A DNA stretch of 64,000 nt. Origin: Brackiella oedipodis DSM 13743 (GTDB taxonomy: Bacteria > Pseudomonadota > Gammaproteobacteria > Burkholderiales > Burkholderiaceae_B). A program made the position numbers and the translations under genes. Of this stretch, positions 19,342-29,931 are shown in pieces. The stretch's first letter is position 1; the number at the start of each line of letters is the position of its first letter. Below the pieces are notes generated by a model. The model made no database searches, was not told the DNA's origin, and was given only the letters and a program-made list of their open reading frames with translations. The stretch is taken from contig NZ_JHZJ01000010.1 in assembly GCF_000621025.1 (NCBI RefSeq), forward strand, positions 62,001 to 126,000, in the 5' to 3' direction.

Positions 19342-19361
19342 CCTAAACGTGAGGAGACATC

Positions 19362-20534
19362 ATGGACTTGCAAAGTATAAATTTTGGAATGAGTGAGGAC
19401 ACGTTGCAACTGCGCCAAGCAGTGGCGGAATTTTGCCAACGTGAAATTGCCCCGCGGGCGGCCAGCATCGAGCAGGAGAATTTTTTTCCAGCTGATCTCT
19501 GGCGTAAACTTGGAGATATGGGCCTGTTAGGAATCACCGTGCCCGAGCAATATGGTGGTGCGGGACTCGGTTATCTGGACCATGTCGTCGTCATGCAAGA
19601 AATCTCGCGCGCCAGTGCAGCAGTCGGCTTATCCTATGGCGCTCATTCAAATCTCTGTGTAAACCAAATTAAACGCAATGGTTCCGACGCCCAAAAACAA
19701 AAATACCTACCCAAGTTAATCTCTGGCGAATATATAGGCGCCCTCGCGATGTCCGAACCCAATGCCGGTTCCGATGTAGTCAGTATGCAACTACAGGCTC
19801 AAGCCAAAGACGATTATTTTGTGCTCAATGGTTCCAAGATGTGGATTACCAATGGTGGCGATGCCGACGTCGTGGTGGTCTATGCCAAAACTGCTCCCGA
19901 GCTTGGCCCCAAAGGCATCACCGCCTTTATCATCGAAAAAGATATGCCTGGTTTTAGTCATGGTTCCCATTTAGACAAATTGGGCATGCGCGGCTCCAAT
20001 ACCTACCCGCTTTTTTTTGACAATGTCAAAGTGCCTGCCAGTCATGTGTTAGGACAGCTTAATCAAGGCGTGCAAGTGCTCATGAGTGGCTTGGATTTTG
20101 AACGCGCTGTGCTCAGCGCGGGTCCGCTTGGCATTATGGATGCATGTTTTGATTTGGTCTTACCCTATGTTCACGAACGGCAACAATTTGGTCAGGCCAT
20201 CGGCCAGTTCCAATTAATTCAAGGGAAATTGGCAGATATGTACGCCACAGCCCTAGCCTGCAAAGCCTTGGTCTATGGTGTGGCACGGGCGCTTGATCAA
20301 AACAGCCATCATCGGAGCCAACGTAAGGACGCCGCCAGCGCTATTTTATATGCCGCCGAAAAAGCCACCTGGATGGCAGGCGAAACCATTCAATTATTCG
20401 GTGGCAATGGCTATATCAACGAATATGCCTGCGGTCGCTTGTGGCGTGATGCCAAACTTTACGAAATCGGCGCGGGCACGTCAGAAATCAGACGGATGTT
20501 GATTGGTCGTGAACTTTTTAATGAAACTAAATAA
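19362..20534 (+). CDS. liuA: Isovaleryl-CoA dehydrogenase
   Basis: FAD enzyme oxidising isovaleryl-CoA to 3-methylcrotonyl-CoA in leucine degradation, passing electrons to ETF. The 390 residues show acyl-CoA dehydrogenase motifs [10 protein letters not shown] at 129-138, WITNGG near 161-166 and [13 protein letters not shown] near the C terminus. The catalytic base position is diagnostic: E247 in [16 protein letters not shown] corresponds to the isovaleryl-CoA dehydrogenase glutamate rather than the position used in most short-chain enzymes. A GAGGAG site precedes the start, and the next gene follows 8 bp later. Confidence 0.94.
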   Translation: MDLQSINFGMSEDTLQLRQAVAEFCQREIAPRAASIEQENFFPADLWRKLGDMGLLGITVPEQYGGAGLGYLDHVVVMQEISRASAAVGLSYGAHSNLCVNQIKRNGSDAQKQKYLPKLISGEYIGALAMSEPNAGSDVVSMQLQAQAKDDYFVLNGSKMWITNGGDADVVVVYAKTAPELGPKGITAFIIEKDMPGFSHGSHLDKLGMRGSNTYPLFFDNVKVPASHVLGQLNQGVQVLMSGLDFERAVLSAGPLGIMDACFDLVLPYVHERQQFGQAIGQFQLIQGKLADMYATALACKALVYGVARALDQNSHHRSQRKDAASAILYAAEKATWMAGETIQLFGGNGYINEYACGRLWRDAKLYEIGAGTSEIRRMLIGRELFNETK

Positions 20535-20542
20535 AGACTGCC

Positions 20543-22144
20543 ATGGACATTTTACATAGCCAAATCAACCGCCAGTCACAAGCCTTCAAAGATAACGCGC
20601 AAGCCATGCAAGGCTTGGTGCAGGATCTGCACGAAAAAATTCAACTGATCAGCCAAGGCGGCTCACAACAGTCACGCCAAAAGCATTTACAACGGGGTAA
20701 GTTGTTGGCGCGTGATCGCATTGCTCAGTTACTCGATAGCGGTTCTGCATTTTTGGAATTGAGTCAACTGGCGGCCTATGATGTTTACCAAGACGTGGTC
20801 CCGGCCGCCGGTATTGTCGCTGGTATTGGCCAAATCAACGGCATTACCTGCATGATTGTGGCCAATGATGCCACCGTCAAAGGCGGCACCTATTATCCGC
20901 TTACGGTCAAAAAGCACCTTCGCGCGCAAGCGATTGCTGAACAAAATCGTCTTCCTTGTATTTATTTGGTGGATTCGGGGGGCGCCTATTTGCCGCTACA
21001 AGATGAGGTCTTTCCCGATCAGGATCACTTTGGGGCGATTTTCTACAACCAAGCGCGCATGTCAGCGCTAGGTATTGCGCAGATTGCTGTGGTCATGGGC
21101 AGTTGTACCGCCGGAGGCGCCTATGTCCCGGCGATGTCAGATGAAACCGTCATTGTCCGTAACCAGGGCACGATTTTCCTAGGGGGGCCGCCCCTAGTAA
21201 AAGCCGCTACGGGCGAAGTGGTTTCGGCCGAAGACCTCGGAGGCGGTGATGTGCATACACGAATTTCTGGAGTGGCTGATTATTTGGCCGACAACGATAA
21301 GCACGCTCTGGCCATTACGCGCGACATCGTGAGTAATCTAAATTTGCCCAAGAACCCTATCCCTCACGATTATGAAGAGCCACTTTATCCCAGCCAGGAT
21401 TTATACGGCATCATACCGAGTGATTCGCGCAAGCCCTTTGATATCAAAGAAATCATTGCCCGCTTAGTCGATGGCTCTCGCTTTGAGGAATTCAAAGCCC
21501 GTTTTGCCACCACTATTGTCACTGGCTTTGCGCGCATTTACGGTATGCCCGTAGGCATTATTGCAAATAACGGCATCTTATTTTCTGAATCGGCCCAAAA
21601 AGCCACGCATTTTATTGAATTGTGTTGCCAACGGCACATTCCTTTATTGTTTTTACAAAACATCACGGGCTTTATGGTCGGCAAACAATACGAAAACGAA
21701 GGCATTGCGCGCCATGGTGCTAAGCTAGTGATGGCGGTTGCCAATGCCAATGTCCCGAAGCTGACCTTGATTGTGGGCGGCTCATACGGCGCTGGTAATT
21801 ACGGTATGTGCGGGCGCGCTTATCGCCCTCGTTTTTTGTGGATGTGGCCCAATGCCAGAATCTCAGTCATGGGTGGCGAGCAAGCGGCTAGTGTGCTTAG
21901 CACCATTAAGCGCGAGCAATTACAGGCCAAGAATCAAGATTGGTCAGACACCGAGGAGCAGGCCTTTAAGCAACCCATCAAGGACGATTACGAGCGTAAA
22001 GGACACCCCTATTATGCGTCAGCACGGCTTTGGGACGATGGCGTTATTGACCCCGCACAAAGCCGTCACGTGCTTGGCCTAGGACTGGCCGCCGCCTTAA
22101 ACGCAACGATTCAAGATACTCATTTTGGCATATTTAGGATTTAG
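20543..22144 (+). CDS. liuB: 3-Methylcrotonyl-CoA carboxylase, carboxyltransferase (beta) subunit
   Basis: Transfers carboxyl from biotin to 3-methylcrotonyl-CoA, forming 3-methylglutaconyl-CoA. The 533-residue protein has the crotonase-like carboxyltransferase halves, with [16 protein letters not shown] near 190-205 and [16 protein letters not shown] near 412-427, plus [14 protein letters not shown]. These features and the length match the MCC/geranyl-CoA carboxylase branch; neighbours liuA, liuC and liuE favour methylcrotonyl-CoA. The alpha subunit is encoded by liuD two genes downstream. Confidence 0.94.
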   Translation: MDILHSQINRQSQAFKDNAQAMQGLVQDLHEKIQLISQGGSQQSRQKHLQRGKLLARDRIAQLLDSGSAFLELSQLAAYDVYQDVVPAAGIVAGIGQINGITCMIVANDATVKGGTYYPLTVKKHLRAQAIAEQNRLPCIYLVDSGGAYLPLQDEVFPDQDHFGAIFYNQARMSALGIAQIAVVMGSCTAGGAYVPAMSDETVIVRNQGTIFLGGPPLVKAATGEVVSAEDLGGGDVHTRISGVADYLADNDKHALAITRDIVSNLNLPKNPIPHDYEEPLYPSQDLYGIIPSDSRKPFDIKEIIARLVDGSRFEEFKARFATTIVTGFARIYGMPVGIIANNGILFSESAQKATHFIELCCQRHIPLLFLQNITGFMVGKQYENEGIARHGAKLVMAVANANVPKLTLIVGGSYGAGNYGMCGRAYRPRFLWMWPNARISVMGGEQAASVLSTIKREQLQAKNQDWSDTEEQAFKQPIKDDYERKGHPYYASARLWDDGVIDPAQSRHVLGLGLAAALNATIQDTHFGIFRI

Positions 22145-22153
22145 GAAGGCAGC

Positions 22154-22972
22154 ATGAATTACCAACATATTATCTACAAAAAAACCGGTGCTATTGCTAA
22201 GGTTTGGCTCAATCGTCCCGAAAAGCATAATGCGTTTAATCCGCAAATCATCGAAGAATTGCTGGATTGCCTTAATCATATTCACAACAATGAAAGCATC
22301 CGTGTCATGGTCTTAGGCAGTAAGGGTAAGACCTTTTCAGCGGGGGCTGATCTGAATTGGATGAAAGAAGCCGGTCAGGCCGATGCGGCCGACAATTACG
22401 CCGATTCACAACGCTTGGCTTTATTGTTCTCAACTCTCGACAAAATGCGCTGCCCTACCATTGCTCGAGTTCAAGGCGCAGCCCTAGGCGGTGGTTTTGG
22501 TCTGGCGGTAGTCTGTGATATTTGCGTGGCCTCCGATCAAGCGCATTTTGCCACTTCTGAAGTGCGTTTAGGCTTGGCACCTTCGACGATTAGCCCTTAT
22601 GTGATTCGTGCCATTGGTGCTCGCCAAGCCAGTCGCTATTTTTTGACAGGGGAACTGATCAATGCCAAACGCGCTAATAAACTGGGCATTGCTCATATTG
22701 TCACCAGCCCAGAGCAGCTTGACACCGAAATCGCTGCTCTTATCAATCATATCTACAAAGGCTCAGAATATGCTATTCGTGCTAGTAAAGAACTGATCGC
22801 ACACGTCGTAGATCGCCCTATTGATGAAGAATTAGCGGCCTATACCAGCAAGCATATTGCCGATCTTCGTCAAACTGAGCAAGCTCGCGAAGGTTTTCAG
22901 GCCTTTTTAGAAAGACGCAAGGCCGCCTGGTTCCGCGAAATCAAAAACTTTAAGGAACCTAAAGATGTTTGA
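22154..22972 (+). CDS. liuC: Methylglutaconyl-CoA hydratase (enoyl-CoA hydratase family)
   Basis: Predicted to hydrate 3-methylglutaconyl-CoA to HMG-CoA. The 272-residue protein has crotonase-fold features: FSAGADLNWMKE near 56-67, and the oxyanion-hole segment GAALGGGFGLAVVCD near 109-123. Family membership is clear; the specific reaction is deduced from its place between the two MCC subunits and HMG-CoA lyase. Its last 8 bp overlap the liuD start, suggesting coupled translation. Confidence 0.9.
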   Translation: MNYQHIIYKKTGAIAKVWLNRPEKHNAFNPQIIEELLDCLNHIHNNESIRVMVLGSKGKTFSAGADLNWMKEAGQADAADNYADSQRLALLFSTLDKMRCPTIARVQGAALGGGFGLAVVCDICVASDQAHFATSEVRLGLAPSTISPYVIRAIGARQASRYFLTGELINAKRANKLGIAHIVTSPEQLDTEIAALINHIYKGSEYAIRASKELIAHVVDRPIDEELAAYTSKHIADLRQTEQAREGFQAFLERRKAAWFREIKNFKEPKDV

Positions 22973-24953
22973 CAAAATTCTAATCGCTAACCGTGGTGAA
23001 ATCGCTTGCCGCGTCATACGCACAGCCAAACGCCTAGGCATACGCACGGTAGCCGTATTTTCCAGTATAGACAGCCAAGCCCAACATGTGCTTCAGGCTG
23101 ATGAAGCTGTCTGTATTGGTGAGGCCGCTTCCAGCCAGAGTTATCTCAATGCTGACGCCATCATTGAGGCCGCCTTACGCGCCGGTGCGCAAGCCATTCA
23201 CCCCGGCTATGGTTTTCTCTCTGAAAATGCAGAATTTGCACAAGCGTGTGCGAATCATGGCTTAGTATTTATCGGTCCGAGTGCCGAAGCAATTCAGGCC
23301 ATGGGCCTAAAAAGCACCGCCAAAACCTTAATGGCGCAGGCCGGCGTTCCCTTAACACCTGGCTACCATGGCGACAACCAGGATCCGGACTTTCTGCATC
23401 AAGAAGCCGACAAAATCGGCTATCCCCTCCTTATCAAAGCCAGTGCTGGGGGTGGCGGCAAGGGGATGAGTTTAGTCACCCAGAGTGCGGATTTTATACA
23501 AGCGTTGGCGGCATGTAAGCGCGAAGCACAATCGAGTTTTGGTAACGACACGGTCTTGATCGAGCGTTATGTACAGAATCCGCGTCATGTCGAGGTGCAG
23601 ATTTTTGCCGATAGTTTTGGCAATTGCGTGCATTTGTTCGAGCGCGATTGCTCTGTGCAACGACGTCACCAGAAAGTGCTTGAGGAAGCGCCAGCGCCGC
23701 ACATTAGCGCCACCAAGCTTGAGCAAATGCACCAGGCAGCCATTGATGCCGCCTTAGCCGTCAATTATGTCGGTGCTGGCACCATAGAATTTATTGTCGA
23801 GCAAGACGGTACGGCCTATTTCATGGAAATGAATACACGGCTTCAGGTAGAACATCCTGTGACCGAAATGATCACTGGTGAGGATTTAGTCGAATGGCAG
23901 TTACGTGTTGCTAGCGGGGAAGCTTTACCCAAACAGCAGGCCCAAATTCAACAGCATGGCCATGCGATAGAAGCCAGGATATATGCCGAAGATGCCGAGC
24001 ATAATTTCATGCCTGCAACGGGACGCATCGATTACTTGCACTACCCGTCTACTAGCGCTCATGTACGCATCGATAGCGGTATTGTCGAGGGGGATAGCAT
24101 TAGTAGTTATTACGACCCCATGATCGCTAAGCTAATTGTTTGGGGGGCTGATCGTGACAATGCGCTCAAGCAATTACAGCAAGCACTGAACAATTTTCAC
24201 TTGGATGGTCTGAGTAATAATATCCAATTTTTAAGTCGTGTCGCCACTTGCCCAGCGTTTAGTCAAGCGCAATTGGATACGGGCTTGATCGCCAAACAAG
24301 AGGACTTTTTATTCAAAACAGCCCCCATCAGCTCAAAAATCAAGTTAGTAGCGGCGTTTATCGCCCTACTTCTAACGCAGCATGAGCAACAGCAACACAA
24401 CCCATCGTTGTGGCTGCAAGCTCCGCATTGGCGACTCAACCAAGCGCCCACAATAAAACTTGAACTGATCGCTGACCAGGAGCCGTTTGAGGTCTGTTTT
24501 GTTCAAGACAAGCAAGCCTATGAGGTGCATATAGATTCAGAGCACCAGCGCATAGCGGGCCATCTCATCGATGCCCATACCGCACAGATTGGTCTGCAAC
24601 AACAATTGGTTAAGGTGCATTTTAGTTGGCGCGCGGGTGAATATTTGCGAATTTTTATCGGTGCAGAGCAATACTTATTTACGTTTCCTACGATTCAAGA
24701 TAGCGCGGCCGAGAGCGATATCGATAATGCCCTTAAAGCCCCTATGCCTGGGGTCATCACTCAGGTGCTCGTGAGCAAAGGACAAAGCGTACAAAAAAAC
24801 GATTTACTCATCACCATGGAGGCAATGAAGATGGAGTATTCCATCCTCGCTCCTGCTGATGGCGTCGTAGAGGAGCTCTTTTTTGGCCCCAATGATCAGG
24901 TTCAAAGCGGCCAAGAATTACTCAGTCTAAATACAGAGGCTAACCATGACTGA
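22965..24953 (+). CDS. liuD: 3-Methylcrotonyl-CoA carboxylase, biotin-containing (alpha) subunit
   Basis: ATP-dependent biotin carboxylase and biotin carrier in one chain of 662 residues. The N-terminal biotin carboxylase/ATP-grasp part (about 1-445) begins MFDKILIANRGEIACRVIR and contains KASAGGGGKGM and EMNTRLQVEHPVTE. A middle region links to the C-terminal biotinyl domain with EAMKM, biotinylated lysine K622. It overlaps liuC and liuE by 8 bp each, so liuC-liuD-liuE should be made in register. Confidence 0.95.
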   Translation: MFDKILIANRGEIACRVIRTAKRLGIRTVAVFSSIDSQAQHVLQADEAVCIGEAASSQSYLNADAIIEAALRAGAQAIHPGYGFLSENAEFAQACANHGLVFIGPSAEAIQAMGLKSTAKTLMAQAGVPLTPGYHGDNQDPDFLHQEADKIGYPLLIKASAGGGGKGMSLVTQSADFIQALAACKREAQSSFGNDTVLIERYVQNPRHVEVQIFADSFGNCVHLFERDCSVQRRHQKVLEEAPAPHISATKLEQMHQAAIDAALAVNYVGAGTIEFIVEQDGTAYFMEMNTRLQVEHPVTEMITGEDLVEWQLRVASGEALPKQQAQIQQHGHAIEARIYAEDAEHNFMPATGRIDYLHYPSTSAHVRIDSGIVEGDSISSYYDPMIAKLIVWGADRDNALKQLQQALNNFHLDGLSNNIQFLSRVATCPAFSQAQLDTGLIAKQEDFLFKTAPISSKIKLVAAFIALLLTQHEQQQHNPSLWLQAPHWRLNQAPTIKLELIADQEPFEVCFVQDKQAYEVHIDSEHQRIAGHLIDAHTAQIGLQQQLVKVHFSWRAGEYLRIFIGAEQYLFTFPTIQDSAAESDIDNALKAPMPGVITQVLVSKGQSVQKNDLLITMEAMKMEYSILAPADGVVEELFFGPNDQVQSGQELLSLNTEANHD

Positions 24954-25869
24954 TCATGTCAACATTGTCGAAGTCGGCGCTCGCGATGGCCTACAAAATG
25001 AAAGCCGAGCCATTAGTTTAGAACAACGGCGCCAACTTATATTACGTTTAATGCAAACTGGCTTACAGCACATTGAAGTAGGTGCTTGCGTATCGCCCAA
25101 ATGGGTTCCCAAAATGGCCAGTAGTGCCGAGCTTTTTGCTAGCCTACCCTCTGTGCCAGAGATCGACTTATCCTTATTGACACCGAATCTACAAGGTTAT
25201 GAAGCCGCTAAAGCCGCGGGTTGCCAAGAGGTCGCCATTTTTACCGCCGCCTCAGAAAGCTTTACGCGCAAAAATATTAATTGTTCTATAGCCGAAAGTT
25301 TTAGCAAATTTGCCCCCCTGTGTGAAGCGGCTAAAGCCGATAATATCAAAGTCAGAGGTTATGTGTCTTGTGTCGTTGATTGCCCCTACGAGGGCGCCAT
25401 CGAACCCGCTAAAGTCATTGAAGTGACCCGCCGCTTATTTGATTTAGGGTGTTATGAGGTCTCGCTCGGCGAGACTATCGGTAGCGCAACGCCCAATCGC
25501 GTCCAAGCCTTATGGCAAGCGTGCCAAACTGAATTCGATATGCTACACCTGGCTGGACATTTTCATAACACTTACGGCATGGCAATTGCGAATATATATG
25601 CCTCGCTGGATTATGGGGTGCGTACGTTCGACGCGTCGATTGCTGGTTTGGGCGGTTGCCCCTATGCCAAGGGGGCTGCCGGTAATGTCGCCACCGAAGA
25701 CCTTTTTTATTTGTTACGAGGCTTGGGCTTAGATACGGGGATCGATGTAGAGGCGTTGATGGTGGCTAGCCGTTATATCAGCACCGTTCTCAAAAAACCG
25801 CCGGAATCTTATTTTGCCAAAGCCTATTGGCGTCAATGCGAGTCCAGCGGTGATGATCAAGGTGTTTGA
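24946..25869 (+). CDS. liuE: Hydroxymethylglutaryl-CoA lyase
   Basis: Cleaves HMG-CoA to acetoacetate and acetyl-CoA, ending leucine degradation. The 307 residues form a TIM barrel with VEVGARDGLQNE at 9-20, the metal histidines in GHFHNTYGMA (about 204-213), and the catalytic-cysteine loop GLGGCPYAKGAAGNVATED near 230. The last gene of the liu cluster; its stop codon directly abuts the stop of the convergent DUF308 gene, with no terminator visible between them. Confidence 0.95.
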   Translation: MTDHVNIVEVGARDGLQNESRAISLEQRRQLILRLMQTGLQHIEVGACVSPKWVPKMASSAELFASLPSVPEIDLSLLTPNLQGYEAAKAAGCQEVAIFTAASESFTRKNINCSIAESFSKFAPLCEAAKADNIKVRGYVSCVVDCPYEGAIEPAKVIEVTRRLFDLGCYEVSLGETIGSATPNRVQALWQACQTEFDMLHLAGHFHNTYGMAIANIYASLDYGVRTFDASIAGLGGCPYAKGAAGNVATEDLFYLLRGLGLDTGIDVEALMVASRYISTVLKKPPESYFAKAYWRQCESSGDDQGV

Positions 25870-26445
25870 TTATTTATTAATCAAACTCGCAATACTTAAA
25901 TAGTTAATACCTTGGAACATCATATCGAGTGCAAGGAATAAACCTAGTACCCAAAAGACTGAAAAGGCGCTACTAAAAATCAATATACCCGTTACCACGC
26001 TAAGGATGCCTGAAAACAAAATCCAGCCCCAACCCTTAGCCGGCTTAATCGAAAAACTGGCAAAGATTCGAATCAACCCCATGATACTCATGGCGGCCGC
26101 CAAGAAATAGGTCAAAAAAGCGGCGGCTGTGAGCGGATTCTTAAAGACGAGAATACCGGCAACAATATATAACACGGCGATCAAGGTCCACATTACAAAA
26201 CGGCCGCCACTAAAGAATTTAAAAGCAGCAATCGCATGCAAAATCCCCCCTAAAATCATAAGAGAACCAAAGAGATACACTGCCGTCAAGGTCGCAAAAG
26301 GTAGCGAGCCCAATAAAATAAAACTAAAAATCAATAACAAAACACCCAAACCAATGTACCAAGGACGGTGTTTTTTAATGCGTTCTTGCAAGTCTGCAGC
26401 TTGACGCTGCAGTAAATCCTGCGCTTCTTTAACTTTGTTTTCCAT
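25870..26445 (-). CDS. HdeD/DUF308-family integral membrane protein
   Basis: A 191-residue protein with a cytosolic N-terminal helix (KEAQDLLQRQAADLQERIKK) and about six membrane segments, including WYIGLGVLLLIFSFILLGSL and FMLAA-like repeats of small residues. The repeated G-x-L-x-I-x-G-I pattern matches the HdeD/DUF308 family, linked to acid resistance in E. coli, but its function here is unknown. ATG 26445 is preferred because GAGG lies 7 bp upstream; ATG 26448 and TTG 26457 are in frame. It stands downstream of gcvP beyond a terminator. Confidence 0.82.
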   Translation of the reverse strand: MENKVKEAQDLLQRQAADLQERIKKHRPWYIGLGVLLLIFSFILLGSLPFATLTAVYLFGSLMILGGILHAIAAFKFFSGGRFVMWTLIAVLYIVAGILVFKNPLTAAAFLTYFLAAAMSIMGLIRIFASFSIKPAKGWGWILFSGILSVVTGILIFSSAFSVFWVLGLFLALDMMFQGINYLSIASLINK

Positions 26446-26487
26446 CATTTTCCTCAAAAAGTGACTAAACGTAAGCTTATCTTACAC

Positions 26488-26531
26488 AAAACCCCTGCTT
26501 TGCACATTAAAAGTACTCAGCAGGGGTTTTT
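26488..26531 (-). terminator. Terminator downstream of gcvP
   Basis: AAAACCCCTGCT (26488-26499) pairs perfectly with AGCAGGGGTTTT (26519-26530) across a 19-nt loop. Read leftward, the stem ends in TTTTGTG, 47 bp beyond the gcvP stop codon. Read rightward it ends in a run of five T, so it may act both ways. It separates gcvTHP from the DUF308 gene. Confidence 0.75.
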
Positions 26532-26577
26532 GAGAGGTCTGGCAATCATGCAATCAATGAGAGCAGCCTCAAAGACT

Positions 26578-29454
26578 TTAGTCTTGATCCATATAGGCTT
26601 CAATCGGCAAGCAACTGCAAATTAAATTGCGATCACCGTAGGCGTTATCGACGCGTGCCACAGGCGACCAGTACTTACCTTCCAATGTGACTGACGGCGG
26701 GAAAACCGCAGACTTACGTGTATATGGATGAGACCAATCATCAGCACTCGCCATGGCGCTCGTATGCGGCGCATTGCGTAAAACATTGTCTGTGGCATCA
26801 AACTCACCGTCTTCCACTTTTTGGATTTCGGTGCGAATTTGAATCATAGCATCGATGAAACGATCCAACTCTGCCAAGCTCTCAGACTCTGTCGGCTCAA
26901 CCATAAGGGTATCTGGCACAGGGAAACTCATGGTCGGTGCATGGAAACCGAAGTCGATTAAGCGTTTTGCAACGTCATCAACGGTCACACCCGCACTCTG
27001 TTTGATACCCCGCAAATCAAGAATACACTCGTGCGCTACGCGGCCATTTCGTCCCTTATAGAGGATTGGATAATGTTCGGATAAGCGCGTCGCAATATAG
27101 TTGGCGTTAAGCAAAGCCACTTGTGACGCTTTGCGAAGGCCTTCTTGACCCATCATGAGGATGTAACTTAAGGAAATCGGCAAAATACTTGCTGATCCAT
27201 AAGGGGCTGAAGCCACTGGGCCCACCGGTGCATCGTGTAATTCGCCATGACGATTGACCACACCAGGTAGATATGGAATCAAGTGTTTACCAACCCCAAT
27301 CGGGCCGACACCAGGACCACCACCGCCATGCGGAATACAAAAGGTTTTGTGGAGGTTAAAGTGTGAGACGTCAGAGCCAAATTTACCTGGTTTAGCAATG
27401 CCGACCATGGCATTCATATTGGCACCATCAAGGTAAACCTGACCGCCTGCCTTGTGAATCTTGTCGCAGATTTCGACGATTTTTTCTTCAAACACACCAT
27501 GGGTAGATGGATAAGTAATCAAAATCGCCGCTAACGTATCGCCGACCTTTTCGATTTTGAGATCAAGATCTTCTAAATCGACGTTACCGTTGGCATCGGA
27601 TTTTACGACCACGACCTCCATGCCGGCTAAATGCGCAGAGGCTGGATTGGTTCCATGAGCCGAAGCAGGAATCAAACACACGCGACGTTGCTCTTGGCCA
27701 TTGGCTTGGTGATAGGCGCGAATCGCTAATAAACCTGCATATTCACCTTGGGCACCAGAGTTCGGTTGCACCGTAAAACCATCATAACCAGAAATTTCGC
27801 ACATCACAGCTGATAACTTCTTGATCAGTTGCTCATAACCCTGAGTTTGGTCTTTGGGGGCGAAAGGATGGATATTGGAAAATTCTGGCCAAGTAATCGG
27901 CATCATTTCTGTCGTGGCATTGAGCTTCATGGTGCAAGAACCCAACGGAATCATGCTACGATCGAGTGCCAAATCCTTGTCGGCCAAGCGACGTAAATAA
28001 CGCAACATATCCGTTTCAGAGCGCACGCTAGAGAAGATCTCATGCGCAAGAATCTCGGACTGACGAGCAATCTCTGATGGCAATTCTTGCGGCGCTTTGT
28101 CGGCAAGCGCTTGCACCTCTAGTTTAGTGGCCCCCAGCGCCTCTGCAATCACATCTAAAAGCGCTTGCAAATCCTTAAGCGTGACTGTCTCGTCTAAAGA
28201 AATCGCAAAAGCTTGATCGCTTAATTCGCGCAGATTGATTTGATGTTGCTCAGCAGTTTTCAGAATTTGCGGTGTTTGTTCAGATTCGATAGTGAGCGTA
28301 TCGAAGAACTGTTGGGTCTTGACTTGCAAGCCTAAGGCTTCAAGACCGGCCTTAAGCACAGCCGTACTACCATAGACACGTTGTGCGATTTTGCGTAGAC
28401 CTTGTGGTCCGTGGAAAATCGCATACATGCTAGCCATGATCGCCAATAATGCCTGCGCTGTACAAATATTAGACGTGGCTTTTTCGCGACGAATATGTTG
28501 CTCACGGGTTTGTAATGCCAATCGATAAGCGTAATTGCCTTGTGCGTCTTTGGAGACGCCGACTAAACGACCTGGCATATTGCGTTTGAAGGCATCTTTA
28601 CATGCTAAGAACGCCGCGTGTGGGCCTCCAAAGCCTAAAGGCACACCAAACCGCTGACTATTACCTACAGCAATATCGGCGCCCCATTCACCTGGGGCTT
28701 GCAAGACACAAAGTGCGAGTAAATCGGTCGCTGCAATTAACAAGGCTTTTTTGTCATGAACCGTCTGTGCTAATTCAGAGTAATCAACGACTTCACCTTG
28801 ACTTTGTGGGTATTGCACAATCACCGCAAAATAATCATCGGGCAATTCACGGCGTTCATCACCCACGACAACCTCGATGCCTAGGGCTTTGGCACGGGTT
28901 TTAATGACTTCTTGAGTTTGCGGATGACAGAATTGAGAGACAAAAAAGACATTGCTTTTGGAGCGACTACCACGCTTAGCCAAGGTCATGGCTTCAGCAG
29001 CGGCCGTCCCTTCATCCAATAAGGATGCATTGGCAATATCAAGAGCGGTCAGATCGGCCACCATTGTTTGGAAATTCAACAAGGCTTCAAGGCGACCTTG
29101 GGAAATTTCTGGTTGATAAGGGGTATAAGCCGTGTACCAAGCAGGATTTTCTAGGATGTTGCGTAGAATCACATGAGGTACGAGCGTACCGTAATAACCT
29201 TGACCAATGTAATTACGATAGACCTTGTTTTGAAGAGCGATGCGGCGAATTTCGGCCAGCACATCGACCTCGCTACGAGCAGGATCCAGTGCTAAGGGTT
29301 CTTGGAGTCGAATATTTGCAGGGACAATTTCATCCACTAGTGTATCTAGCGACTCGGTACCCACCACTTTTAGCATTTTTGCCAAGTCTTCTTCGGCAGG
29401 ACCAATATGCCTGTGAATGAATCCTCTGGATACATCTTGTTGGGTATTTAGCAT
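26578..29454 (-). CDS. gcvP: Glycine dehydrogenase (decarboxylating), P protein of glycine cleavage
   Basis: PLP enzyme that decarboxylates glycine and transfers the aminomethyl group to lipoyl-GcvH. At 958 residues it is the homodimeric, single-chain form with two aminotransferase-like halves. The second half contains the PLP lysine K703 in [16 protein letters not shown] and the glycine-rich loop after it. The N terminus has FIHRHIGP, typical for the family. Third gene of the gcvT-gcvH-gcvP operon under the glycine riboswitch. Confidence 0.97.
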   Translation of the reverse strand: MLNTQQDVSRGFIHRHIGPAEEDLAKMLKVVGTESLDTLVDEIVPANIRLQEPLALDPARSEVDVLAEIRRIALQNKVYRNYIGQGYYGTLVPHVILRNILENPAWYTAYTPYQPEISQGRLEALLNFQTMVADLTALDIANASLLDEGTAAAEAMTLAKRGSRSKSNVFFVSQFCHPQTQEVIKTRAKALGIEVVVGDERRELPDDYFAVIVQYPQSQGEVVDYSELAQTVHDKKALLIAATDLLALCVLQAPGEWGADIAVGNSQRFGVPLGFGGPHAAFLACKDAFKRNMPGRLVGVSKDAQGNYAYRLALQTREQHIRREKATSNICTAQALLAIMASMYAIFHGPQGLRKIAQRVYGSTAVLKAGLEALGLQVKTQQFFDTLTIESEQTPQILKTAEQHQINLRELSDQAFAISLDETVTLKDLQALLDVIAEALGATKLEVQALADKAPQELPSEIARQSEILAHEIFSSVRSETDMLRYLRRLADKDLALDRSMIPLGSCTMKLNATTEMMPITWPEFSNIHPFAPKDQTQGYEQLIKKLSAVMCEISGYDGFTVQPNSGAQGEYAGLLAIRAYHQANGQEQRRVCLIPASAHGTNPASAHLAGMEVVVVKSDANGNVDLEDLDLKIEKVGDTLAAILITYPSTHGVFEEKIVEICDKIHKAGGQVYLDGANMNAMVGIAKPGKFGSDVSHFNLHKTFCIPHGGGGPGVGPIGVGKHLIPYLPGVVNRHGELHDAPVGPVASAPYGSASILPISLSYILMMGQEGLRKASQVALLNANYIATRLSEHYPILYKGRNGRVAHECILDLRGIKQSAGVTVDDVAKRLIDFGFHAPTMSFPVPDTLMVEPTESESLAELDRFIDAMIQIRTEIQKVEDGEFDATDNVLRNAPHTSAMASADDWSHPYTRKSAVFPPSVTLEGKYWSPVARVDNAYGDRNLICSCLPIEAYMDQD

Positions 29455-29481
29455 AATCTTATCTTTTGAAAACCGTAGGGA

Positions 29482-29853
29482 TTATTGTTGGTCAGCGTAC
29501 TGTTCTGGGCTTAAGAGATTCTCGTAATCGTCTGGATTGTCAGGTTTGATTTTGAAAATCCAATGTTTATATGCATCCTCGTTGATGAGGTTAGGTTCAG
29601 CATCAAGGGCTTCGTTAAATTCAGTGATTTCGCCAGCCACTGGCGCATAAATGTCGGAAGCCGCTTTGACAGATTCAACAACACCGGCCTGTTCTTCGGC
29701 ACCCAGTTTGGCACCCACTTCTACTTCACCAACAAAGACTAAATCGCCTAATTGCTCTTGGGCGTCATCAGTAATACCGACGACAAAGACATCCCCTTCT
29801 TTTTGGATCCATTCGTGTGAGCTGGTATATTTACGATCGGTAGGTAAAGACAT
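29482..29853 (-). CDS. gcvH: Glycine cleavage system H protein
   Basis: Small lipoyl carrier that shuttles the aminomethyl intermediate between P, T and L proteins. Its 123 residues show the H-protein pattern: KYTSSHEW at 8-15, GDLVFVGEVEVG at 36-47, and the lipoylation lysine K63 in VESVKAASD. A strong AGGAG site precedes the start. The gene lies between gcvT and gcvP; the gap to gcvT contains a hairpin that could modulate its expression. Confidence 0.97.
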   Translation of the reverse strand: MSLPTDRKYTSSHEWIQKEGDVFVVGITDDAQEQLGDLVFVGEVEVGAKLGAEEQAGVVESVKAASDIYAPVAGEITEFNEALDAEPNLINEDAYKHWIFKIKPDNPDDYENLLSPEQYADQQ

Positions 29854-29894
29854 AGTTTTCTCCTGATTTCAGAGCTATTTTTAAAATAAGAAAA

Positions 29895-29922
29895 TGGATC
29901 AAATCATCGGCGACTTGATCCA
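29895..29922 (-). promoter_or_regulatory. Hairpin in the gcvT-gcvH gap, weak terminator-like
   Basis: TGGATCAA (29895-29902) pairs perfectly with TTGATCCA (29915-29922) around a 12-nt loop. Read leftward it begins 9 bp after the gcvT stop codon and is followed by TTTTCTTATTTT, an interrupted T tract. It may cause partial termination or stabilise the upstream gcvT message. Confidence 0.45.
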
Positions 29923-29931
29923 CACGTAATA

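Noticed and set aside
29025-29420. A 131-codon rightward frame opposite gcvP
   Set aside because: Shadow frame inside a well-conserved enzyme gene.
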